Shown: positions 1 to 5,716, numbered from the stretch's first letter. The stretch is 5,728 nucleotides of DNA from Candidatus Altarchaeum sp. (GCA_018260755.1 JAGTWP010000018.1:1-5728); one strand, 5' to 3'. The notes: generated by a model from the sequence alone, not told the origin. Translations and numbers: made by a program.

Positions 1-2
1 TG

Positions 3-80
3 AGGTTCAAAAAACTGAGCGTGAAAAAGTTAATTTATGATGGGAAGTTGGGTTACAGTAAGCGATGCAAAAAATATTGA
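3..80 (+). CDS. Possible 3' end of a rightward gene cut by the window edge
   Basis: From base 3 a plus-strand frame stays open for 25 codons to a TGA at 78-80; it reads R-F-K-K-L-S-V and ends in C-K-K-Y. A second frame starts at ATG 37 or ATG 40 and ends at TAA 94-96, giving a short peptide ending I-E-I-I-D-E. A third frame closes at TGA 38-40. None of these is long enough to recognise, so I cannot say which, if any, is a real C-terminus. The segment would run convergent to the membrane-protein gene that ends at 110. No function is proposed. Confidence 0.25.
   Translation, partial: RFKKLSVKKLIYDGKLGYSKRCKKY
69..74 (-). terminator. Candidate T-tract terminator of the membrane-protein gene
   Basis: Read on the minus strand there is a run of six T about 35 bases beyond the TAG stop of the membrane-protein gene. 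Archaeal transcription often ends at such U-rich tracts without a hairpin. The region is AT-rich throughout, so a run this long could occur by chance. Confidence 0.25.
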
Positions 81-109
81 AATTATTGATGAATAATTCC
101 TAAAAGAGT

Positions 110-1615
110 CTAAAAAAGCTTAAAAATACATTTCTTTATTTCAGTTAAATTTTCATTTTCACAATTGCAGGAATAAACATAATCAACGGTGTTATTGAGC
201 AAAAATTCAGTATTATTACATTTATCTGCCAAAAATTTATCCCCTGATTCACAATAAGACAGCATTTTGCTTGGGCCGGTTGGAAAATATGAATATGTTT
301 TTCTTTCTGCAAAAATTGCCAAGCCCTTGCTTTTCCAGCTGTCTGCCAAAATTGTTGAATTTTTCGGAGTATTTTCCTTCATCCATATAAAATTTTCGTA
401 ATCAAAACCATCTGCACTCATGATTTGATAATATTGATAAGGATTGTGCTTCGGCAGTTGCTCATATATTGAAAGAGAAATTAAAAGAATAACAACAACA
501 ATTCCTACCCTAAAAAATTTTCCCCTGAATTTCAAAATTTCATAAACACCCATTGCTGCACTTATTGAAAGAAGTATTGAAATGTAAATATAGATCCTTC
601 CGAAAGGAAACAGGAAAATTTTTTGAAAGAAAATATAAACAAGAAGGTCAATTAAAAGTAGCAACAATGAAAGCGGAATCAGTAAATTTTTCCTGTAAAT
701 TAAAAAAAATATTCCAATTCCAGCAAGCATTAGCGGAAATATTCCGAAGTAATTTGGAAAGTAAATTATATCGTCAAGATAACTCTGTTTTGCAAATGTC
801 CCTGCTTCAATACCTTTACTTAAAAGAGAAGGAAGGAACAATTGGCTCACTATAATAAAAGATATTGCCGATATTAACAAAATTTTTAAAATTTTTTTTC
901 TGTTTTTTTTCTTTTCTGATTTTAAATTTAAATGTGATGTCTTTAAATAGTTCCAGCCCAGCAAAATGACATAAGCGAGAATTATTGTCAAAACAGCAAA
1001 TCCGCTCGGAGGATGAAAAAGAAGTGATATAGAAATTAGCGGAACAAACGGAATTAAATTTTTAACCGATGAGTCCCTTTCAAATCTGTCTATCAGAAAA
1101 AGAACACCAGGAATCGCTATAAATGAAATATTTACAGGGACGATAAATTTCTCCCCCAAAAAACCCACCGTTGTCGGAATTAATGCAATAAGTATAATTG
1201 CCACAAGTGCGGCAATTTTTGAGAATCGTCTTAAATAAATGTATGTTATTATCATTGAGAAGATTGAAAATATTACAGGAATAAATATTGCATTACTCAT
1301 TTTCATATTCGTAAGAAGAAAGATTTCAGAAAGGAAGATGTGATGGCCGATTTCCATATCATTTTGCTGAAATCTTCCAGTTGGGTCTGTTAAATTATTA
1401 ATGCCTTCTTTTTCCACAATTTGTTTTGCCGTTTCCAAATGCATATATTCATCAACATGCAAAGGATAAGGATAATACAAATGCGGAGAGAAATTTAAAA
1501 TTAATGCAAATAGTATGGTTAATACAATAATACCGCAGATAATAAGCAAATTTTTTCTTTCTCTCATTTTAGAATTTACAGGAAATTCTGAAATGTCCGA
1601 ACGAAGTGAGGTCAT
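110..1615 (-). CDS. Polytopic membrane protein, probable GT-C-type glycosyltransferase
   Basis: Integral membrane protein of 501 residues from the ATG at 1615. I see about 11 hydrophobic helices (roughly 23-41, 108-128, 134-151, 158-176, 189-200, 203-219, 243-263, 288-306, 309-331, 337-359, 368-383), then a soluble C-terminal domain (about 385-501). The basic loops RRFSK, the lysine-rich stretch at 233-241, YRKN and KFRGKFFR all fall on one side, which puts the first long loop and the C-terminal domain outside. That first loop carries H-V-D-E-Y (D55, E56), the acidic motif position typical of GT-C enzymes, which move sugars from polyprenyl-phosphate donors to lipids or proteins. The outer tail has four N-X-S/T sequons and five cysteines. 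Family membership is inferred from topology and this motif; donor and acceptor are unknown. A TTG at 1642 (510 aa) and an ATG at 1567 are alternative starts. I prefer 1615 because AT-rich promoter-like DNA lies at the right distance upstream. No SD is visible. Confidence 0.6.
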   Translation of the reverse strand: MTSLRSDISEFPVNSKMRERKNLLIICGIIVLTILFALILNFSPHLYYPYPLHVDEYMHLETAKQIVEKEGINNLTDPTGRFQQNDMEIGHHIFLSEIFLLTNMKMSNAIFIPVIFSIFSMIITYIYLRRFSKIAALVAIILIALIPTTVGFLGEKFIVPVNISFIAIPGVLFLIDRFERDSSVKNLIPFVPLISISLLFHPPSGFAVLTIILAYVILLGWNYLKTSHLNLKSEKKKNRKKILKILLISAISFIIVSQLFLPSLLSKGIEAGTFAKQSYLDDIIYFPNYFGIFPLMLAGIGIFFLIYRKNLLIPLSLLLLLIDLLVYIFFQKIFLFPFGRIYIYISILLSISAAMGVYEILKFRGKFFRVGIVVVILLISLSIYEQLPKHNPYQYYQIMSADGFDYENFIWMKENTPKNSTILADSWKSKGLAIFAERKTYSYFPTGPSKMLSYCESGDKFLADKCNNTEFLLNNTVDYVYSCNCENENLTEIKKCIFKLF

Positions 1616-1636
1616 TTTAAATTTTGTGATTTTGTA

Positions 1637-1664
1637 GTTCAATAATAATTAATATTCTTATACA
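1637..1664. promoter_or_regulatory. Divergent AT-rich promoter region between the membrane protein and dnaJ
   Basis: The two divergent genes are separated by about 70 bases of almost pure A/T. On the plus strand CTTATACA (1657-1664) lies 22-29 bases before the dnaJ ATG, close to the TATA position expected for a leaderless or nearly leaderless archaeal transcript. On the minus strand a weaker TTAATTATT-like stretch (about 1641-1651) lies 26-36 bases before the ATG at 1615. Both promoters must fit in this space, so factors bound here could affect both genes. I see no CIRCE-like or other clear heat-shock operator. Confidence 0.4.
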
Positions 1665-1685
1665 ATTATTGTAAGAGTGCAAAAA

Positions 1686-2822
1686 ATGAATGAAAAGGAC
1701 TATTATAAAATTTTAGGTGTTAATAAAAATACAACAAAGGATGACCTTAAACAGGCATACCGGAAGCTGGCAATGCAGTATCATCCTGATAGATCGCCCT
1801 CTGATAAAAAGAAGGAATATGAGGAAAAATTTAAAGAAATAAGTGAAGCGTATGCTGTATTAAGCAATGACGATAAAAAGGCACAATACGATAGAGTAGG
1901 AAGTGCAGGAATGGGAAATGCCAGTCAGGAAGATATATTCAGGAATGCTGACTTCAGCGACTTTCAGGATGTATTTTCGGGTTATGGCGGAGGTTTCGGA
2001 AGCGTTGATGAAATTTTTAAAGGCGTTTTTAGAGGAGGAATGGGCAAACAAAGATCCGGATATGAAACAGGAGGAGATACAGGTGAGGATCTGGAATATA
2101 CTTTATCGGTAAATTTAAAGGAATCTGCTTTCGGAACAGAAAAGGAAATAAGATTTTTTCATAATGCCAAATGCAAGGTCTGCAATGGAACCGGGAGCAA
2201 AGACGGAAGCAGAACGGTCTGTGACAAATGTCACGGAAGAGGAGCTGTACAGATACATAGAAGGGCTGGTTTTATAACCTTTACAAGCGCCCAGACCTGC
2301 CCAAAATGTCATGGAACCGGGGTCATAATTCAAAGTCCCTGTTGGACATGTCACGGAACAGGAAAGGTAAAAGAAGAGGCAAAGGTTAAGGTAAGGGTTC
2401 CTGGCGGGGTAAATACCGGAGATAATTTAAAAATGACCGGATATGGTAATTACGGTGCGGATGGATCAGGTGATTTATATATAAAAATTAATGTCACGGA
2501 TGATAATTTCTTCAAAAGGAAAGGTGATAATATTTACTGTAATGTAAAGATTCCTTTTACTTTGGCAATATTAGGTGGAAAGATAGAGGTTCCGACACTT
2601 CAGGGAACTGCCTCATTAAATATTTCAGAAGGAACGCAGCCGGGAACGACATTACGGATGAAGGACCTGGGGATTCACAACGAAATGAGAAACCACACAG
2701 GAGATCAGTTTGTTGTTGCAGAAATTGAAATTCCGAAAGGTCTGAATGAAATGCAGAAAAAATTGCTGATTGAGTTTGATGAAGAAATGAAAAAATCAAA
2801 AAACAAATTTAAATTTTGGTAA
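1686..2822 (+). CDS. dnaJ: Chaperone protein DnaJ (type I Hsp40)
   Basis: Cytoplasmic co-chaperone that binds unfolded proteins and stimulates the ATPase of DnaK (Hsp70). All parts of a type I J-protein are present: an N-terminal J domain with the HPD motif at 33-35, a Gly/Phe-rich segment around 95-120, a zinc-binding region with four CxxCxGxG repeats (163-170 CKVCNGTG, 179-186 CDKCHGRG, 205-212 CPKCHGTG, 219-226 CWTCHGTG), and two C-terminal substrate-binding beta domains. At 378 residues it is a normal length for the family (E. coli 376), with no gap or frameshift. A GTG at 1677 would add three residues. The ATG at 1686 is preferred because it puts HPD at 33-35, as in E. coli DnaJ, and suits the TATA-like box at 1657-1664. 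dnaK and grpE are not next to it. Archaeal DnaJ proteins are generally regarded as acquired from bacteria. Identification is secure. Confidence 0.96.
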   Translation: MNEKDYYKILGVNKNTTKDDLKQAYRKLAMQYHPDRSPSDKKKEYEEKFKEISEAYAVLSNDDKKAQYDRVGSAGMGNASQEDIFRNADFSDFQDVFSGYGGGFGSVDEIFKGVFRGGMGKQRSGYETGGDTGEDLEYTLSVNLKESAFGTEKEIRFFHNAKCKVCNGTGSKDGSRTVCDKCHGRGAVQIHRRAGFITFTSAQTCPKCHGTGVIIQSPCWTCHGTGKVKEEAKVKVRVPGGVNTGDNLKMTGYGNYGADGSGDLYIKINVTDDNFFKRKGDNIYCNVKIPFTLAILGGKIEVPTLQGTASLNISEGTQPGTTLRMKDLGIHNEMRNHTGDQFVVAEIEIPKGLNEMQKKLLIEFDEEMKKSKNKFKFW

Positions 2823-2863
2823 AATTATCAAGTATTAGACTCGCAAAATCATACTTTCAAAAG

Positions 2864-2917
2864 AATATAACAAAAATCAGTTGGATATTTTTGCCAAAAT
2901 AGAGAAAAAATTGAGGT
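2864..2917 (+). promoter_or_regulatory. Putative promoter and Shine-Dalgarno site of the DUF429 gene
   Basis: The 105-base gap after dnaJ contains AATATAAC (2864-2871), a possible TATA box. It also contains GAGGT (2913-2917), ten bases before the ATG at 2928 and complementary to the ACCUC of the 16S rRNA 3' end. If transcription starts 25-28 bases after the TATA-like element, the message would have a leader of about 30-40 bases including this SD. The SD supports ATG 2928 as the start. The TATA assignment is weak because the gap is AT-rich throughout. Confidence 0.4.
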
Positions 2918-2927
2918 TCTTTAAACA

Positions 2928-3473
2928 ATGAAATTTGTAGGTATTGACCTTGCAGGAACAGCGAAACATGCTACCGGATTTTGTATTTTAACCGCATCGG
3001 ATTTTGAGGGTGATAAATTTGCTGAAACCAAAATTTTAAGTACAGACAAAGAAATCATTGAAGAAACAAAAAAAGCAAATCCTGAAATAATAGCAATAGA
3101 TGCACCATTGAGCAAAGGAAACCGAAAATGCGATTATGATTTAAAAATTTACGGAGCGTTGCCTTTGACTTTAAAGAGTATGGAAATTCTGGCAGAAAGG
3201 GGAATAAAAATAAGCAGCGATTTAAGAAAAGAAAATTTTAATGTTATTGAGGTCTTTGCAACAGGTAGTGCAAAAATTTTGGGCTTTCACAATAAATCAA
3301 GAGAAGTTGAACAAAAAGAACTGATGAAGGTAATTAAAGGTATTGACAAACGACTGTTGAAAAAGGACGAGATAGATGCGATTTTTTGTGCGATAACCGC
3401 TTACTTGTATTATTTTAGCAAAACAACAGAGGTTGGAGACGAAACAAAAAAAGTTGTAATACCTAAAATTTAA
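2928..3473 (+). CDS. DUF429 family protein, predicted RNase H-fold nuclease-like
   Basis: Soluble protein of 181 residues resembling the DUF429 family, whose members are predicted to have an RNase H-like fold; their biological role is not established. The expected strand-associated acidic motifs are visible: GIDLAG at 5-10 (D7), AIDAPLS at 56-62 (D58), IEVFATG at 107-113 (E108), and DEIDAIFCA at 147-155 (D147/D150). These could form a metal-binding acidic cluster. The middle stretch G-N-R-K-C-D (64-69) fits the conserved Arg-x-Cys-Asp segment I associate with this family. It has no signal peptide or membrane segment. The start is fixed by the GAGGT SD ten bases upstream. The gene lies 105 bases after dnaJ and 77 before the aminotransferase, so it is probably transcribed alone or with partial read-through. 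No substrate can be named. Family assignment is by motif recognition, not alignment. Confidence 0.75.
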   Translation: MKFVGIDLAGTAKHATGFCILTASDFEGDKFAETKILSTDKEIIEETKKANPEIIAIDAPLSKGNRKCDYDLKIYGALPLTLKSMEILAERGIKISSDLRKENFNVIEVFATGSAKILGFHNKSREVEQKELMKVIKGIDKRLLKKDEIDAIFCAITAYLYYFSKTTEVGDETKKVVIPKI

Positions 3474-3484
3474 AATTTAAAATT
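3464..3484 (+). repeat. Three exact copies of TAAAATT across the DUF429 stop codon
   Basis: The heptamer TAAAATT occurs three times in perfect tandem. The second copy supplies the DUF429 stop (TAA at 3471-3473). Because the period is seven, the three TAA triplets fall in three different frames. This is probably a small slippage product in AT-rich DNA, but it closes every forward frame. Confidence 0.7.
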
Positions 3485-3515
3485 TAAGAATCAATTTAAA
3501 TTTATGTAAAATTAA

Positions 3516-3523
3516 TTTATAAA
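3516..3523 (+). promoter_or_regulatory. TATA box of the aminotransferase gene (probably leaderless)
   Basis: TTTATAAA, preceded by A-rich bases that could act as a BRE, ends 27 bases before the ATG at 3551. There is no purine-rich SD between them (the last bases before the ATG are ACAACACA). The distance matches archaeal TBP/TFB-directed initiation at or within a few bases of the start codon, so the message should be leaderless or nearly so. Confidence 0.6.
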
Positions 3524-3550
3524 CATTGATTAAAATTTATTTACAACACA

Positions 3551-4648
3551 ATGGAAAAACCAAAATTATTTTCGGTAGGTCCTGTATATGTTAATGAAAA
3601 AGTCAGGAACGAAATGAGCAGACAAATGTTCAGCCACAGAAGCAATACATACAGAGAACTGCACTCGTCTTTAGTGCAAAAACTGAAGAGATTGATGAAA
3701 ACAAACAACGAAATTTTAATATTCGCTTCTTCGTCAAGCGGAATTATGGAAGCATGTGCCAGAAATTTAGTCAAAGATCATGAAAAAGTGCTTTGCCTGT
3801 CCTGCGGTGCATTCGGAGAGAGATTCGGAGAAATTTTTGAATTAAATGGCAAAAATGTAAAAATTTTAAGAAAGGAGTGGGGGAAGGCAAATTTACCCGA
3901 TGAAGTAGATAAAGCATTATCCGAAGATAATTATGCTGTTGTTACACTTATTCATAACGAAACATCAACAGGGCTTATGAATCCTTTAAAAGAAATTTCA
4001 AATGTTGTGAAAAAGCATGATGCGTTGTTTGTTGTTGATACTGTTTCTTCAATGGGTGGGGCAAATGTAGATGTTGATGATTACGGAATTGATGTTTGTC
4101 TTTTCGGAAGCCAGAAGTGTTTGGCAACACCCCCAGGCATAGCGATAGCCAGTGTAAGTGAAAATGCCTTAAATAAAGCGAAGGATGTTAAAAATAAGGG
4201 ATTTTACTTAAATTTTGAAATTTTAAAGAAGTCAAATGATAAAAATGAGACGCCTGTAACCCCTCCGATTCCGCAGATGTTTGGAATGAGCAAGTCCATT
4301 GACTTAATATTTGAAGAAGGACATGAAAATGTTATTGAAAGGCATAAAAATATTTCAAAATTTGTCAGAGATAGAGTTAAAGATATAGGCTTTGAAATTT
4401 TTCCCGATGAAAATTTTGCATCGCAAACGTTAACCTGTGTTAGTTTTGAAAATTTTAAGAAGGTCTACAACAAGTTTGATGTAAAAATTATGAATGAAGA
4501 AATGAAAAAAAAAGGCTTTATTCTGGCAAACGGTTACGGAAAGATAAAGGACAAAACATTCAGAATAGGAAATATGGGAAATGTTATGATGGATGATGTT
4601 ACAGAAATGTTAGACAATTTGGAGGAAGTTGTGAAGATGTTCAAATAA
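3551..4648 (+). CDS. Class V PLP-dependent aminotransferase (serine/alanine-glyoxylate or phosphoserine/aspartate type)
   Basis: Cytoplasmic pyridoxal-phosphate enzyme of 365 residues, full length for the small class V aminotransferases that include serine-glyoxylate, alanine-glyoxylate and archaeal broad-specificity aspartate/phosphoserine aminotransferases. Visible motifs are LFSVGPV at 6-12, SHRSNTY at 28-34, the phosphate-binding SSSSG at 60-64, HNETSTG at 135-141, DTVSSMGG at 163-170 (D163 expected to pair with the pyridine nitrogen), GSQKCLATPPG at 186-196 with K189 as the expected Schiff-base lysine, TPPIPQ at 237-242, and a C-terminal FRIGNMG at 337-343 (R338 expected to bind the substrate carboxylate). 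All key residues are intact. Specificity cannot be settled from sequence: serine synthesis from phosphohydroxypyruvate, glyoxylate/alanine exchange and aspartate transamination all remain possible. It faces the MtdA-like gene tail to tail, which favours a serine/C1 link by inference. The ATG is supported by the TATA box 27 bases upstream. Confidence 0.88.
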   Translation: MEKPKLFSVGPVYVNEKVRNEMSRQMFSHRSNTYRELHSSLVQKLKRLMKTNNEILIFASSSSGIMEACARNLVKDHEKVLCLSCGAFGERFGEIFELNGKNVKILRKEWGKANLPDEVDKALSEDNYAVVTLIHNETSTGLMNPLKEISNVVKKHDALFVVDTVSSMGGANVDVDDYGIDVCLFGSQKCLATPPGIAIASVSENALNKAKDVKNKGFYLNFEILKKSNDKNETPVTPPIPQMFGMSKSIDLIFEEGHENVIERHKNISKFVRDRVKDIGFEIFPDENFASQTLTCVSFENFKKVYNKFDVKIMNEEMKKKGFILANGYGKIKDKTFRIGNMGNVMMDDVTEMLDNLEEVVKMFK

Positions 4649-4729
4649 CCGGTAATGATAAAATTTAATATTTAAACCAAAATTCAATATTGGGAAAGAT
4701 TAAAATACATAAAATCGTTACAAAATATC

Positions 4730-4775
4730 ATTACATATTTATCACTACCGCTATTACATATTTATCACTACTGCT
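4730..4775 (+). repeat. Head-to-tail 23-bp tandem duplication in the convergent gap
   Basis: Two directly abutting 23-base copies (4730-4752 and 4753-4775) begin ATTACATATTTATCACTAC and differ at one base (C versus T at position 20). They lie between the convergent stops of the aminotransferase and the MtdA-like gene, outside any believable coding region. Two adjacent copies are too few for a CRISPR array and there is no spacer. A recent local duplication is the simplest explanation; a repeated protein- or RNA-binding site is possible. Confidence 0.85.
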
Positions 4776-4780
4776 TTTTT
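4775..4780 (+). terminator. Candidate T-tract terminator of the aminotransferase gene
   Basis: Six consecutive T sit immediately after the duplicated 23-mer, about 127 bases past the aminotransferase stop. This fits U-tract termination in archaea and would prevent read-through into the opposing gene. There is no convincing hairpin. Confidence 0.3.
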
Positions 4781-4788
4781 CAATTCCG

Positions 4789-4802
4789 AAAAATTTCAAA
4801 AA
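4789..4802 (-). terminator. Candidate T-rich terminator of the MtdA-like gene
   Basis: On the minus strand two runs of five T (opposite A-runs 4789-4793 and 4798-4802) begin 12 bases after the TAA of the MtdA-like gene. Closely spaced T tracts just past a stop are typical of archaeal terminators. Together with the plus-strand T6 they would end transcription from both sides within about 30 bases. Confidence 0.35.
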
Positions 4803-4814
4803 TTTGCTCAAAAT

Positions 4815-5690
4815 TTATTCAAACGCCGCCGCATATATATCCTCAAGTTTTAGTATATTTCCCTTTTTCTCAAATAACTTTCTTATTATTGCCTTTTGTG
4901 CCTTATTCTTTATTGTTCCTATTTTAAGTGCTCCAATTCCAATCCTTCCCTCAATCTCTTTACAGTCGTCATTTGCTTCAACCCCTTCAATTCCGTAAGG
5001 AGGATACGCATTAACATCTGCCAGAATTTTAACAAAACTATACTTACTCCAGATCGCTTTACTTATCAGTGTAATTTTCGGAGGGCCTGTTGTTACGATT
5101 ATATTCGGCTTAAAGTCCTCAATTACCTTAATTGTATCTTCATCGCTTCTTACTTCATACGCTTTTATGTCTGCATTATAAACTTTCCTTACTTTATCAA
5201 TTGCCTCTATTGCTCGGTCTAATTTTCTTGATGTTACCGCAACATCTACTCCTTCCTTTATGAGTAATGCGGCAATTCTTAATCCGACGGGACCTGTTCC
5301 GGCAAAGACAATTGCCTTTTGTCCGCTCATATCAATGCCTTTTTTGGTATATGTTTCCTTAATTTTGTATACACATCCAGCAGCAGTTGTATTTGAACCG
5401 TCCGTATCTGCAACAATTGATACCCTGAATGGATTGAACATCTGCTTAACTGCAATTTCTATCATTTCATCACCTTTTACAACATCATGCCCTCCGATAA
5501 ATATTGCCGTATTTATCAAATCCTTCGGACTTCTCGGAAATATTATGTCATTCACAAGTGCGGGAATTTCTTCGGCAGATACATTCACATAAGGCACAAC
5601 TGCAACATCTTCAACAGCATCATATGCCTCTATAATGTCAAACGGGCTTGCGTGTTTTTCCATACTTATATAAAACAATATCTTTTTCAT
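4815..5690 (-). CDS. NAD(P)-dependent methylene-tetrahydromethanopterin dehydrogenase (MtdA/MtdB family)
   Basis: Soluble enzyme of 291 residues that oxidises methylene-tetrahydromethanopterin (possibly also methylene-tetrahydrofolate) to the methenyl form, reducing NAD(P), or runs in reverse. It matches the Methylobacterium MtdA/MtdB pattern along its length: MKKILFYIS then SPFDIIEAYD at 16-25, IGGHDVVKGD at 65-74, PFRVS at 87-91, DTDGSNTTAAG at 95-105, the Rossmann motif AGTGPVG at 130-136, TSRKLDRA at 153-160 (where the cofactor ribose or 2'-phosphate is bound), ADVNAYPPYGIEG at 224-236 and GIGALKIG at 251-258. Length is normal for the family and no motif is broken. The ATG at 5690 is chosen because it aligns with the MtdA N-terminus; ATG 5663 would cut the first strand. 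This family is unrelated to the F420-dependent Mtd of methanogens. MtdA (NADP, both pterins) and MtdB (NAD or NADP, H4MPT only) cannot be separated here by eye, so no symbol is given. Confidence 0.9.
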   Translation of the reverse strand: MKKILFYISMEKHASPFDIIEAYDAVEDVAVVPYVNVSAEEIPALVNDIIFPRSPKDLINTAIFIGGHDVVKGDEMIEIAVKQMFNPFRVSIVADTDGSNTTAAGCVYKIKETYTKKGIDMSGQKAIVFAGTGPVGLRIAALLIKEGVDVAVTSRKLDRAIEAIDKVRKVYNADIKAYEVRSDEDTIKVIEDFKPNIIVTTGPPKITLISKAIWSKYSFVKILADVNAYPPYGIEGVEANDDCKEIEGRIGIGALKIGTIKNKAQKAIIRKLFEKKGNILKLEDIYAAAFE

Positions 5691-5716
5691 CTTGGTGTTT
5701 TTATCTGAATTTTATC

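Noticed and set aside
553-855. Plus-strand open frame of 100 codons
   Set aside because: It lies wholly inside the membrane-protein gene on the opposite strand, has no SD or TATA signal, and its lysine-rich product matches no recognisable family. It is an antisense shadow.
1642-1644. Upstream TTG start for the membrane protein
   Set aside because: It would add nine residues rich in Lys and Thr with no motif, and would leave only about 34 bases to the other possible start of dnaJ. The ATG at 1615 suits the promoter spacing better, but the TTG is not excluded.
2830-2856. Inverted repeat AAGTAT/ATACTT after dnaJ
   Set aside because: The arms are only six bases with a 15-base loop and no following T tract. 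This is expected by chance in AT-rich DNA and is not a convincing terminator or operator.
4730-4775. CRISPR-like repeat pair
   Set aside because: The two copies abut with no spacer, there are only two units, and no cas gene is present.
4690-4998. Plus-strand open frame of 102 codons spanning the 23-bp duplication
   Set aside because: It has a TTG start without SD, and most of its length is antisense to the motif-rich MtdA-like gene. It is unlikely to be coded, although it crosses the intergenic repeat.
4896-5708. Plus-strand open frames opposite the MtdA-like gene
   Set aside because: The minus-strand frame shows the full MtdA/MtdB motif series. The plus-strand products show no recognisable motifs and no start signals.
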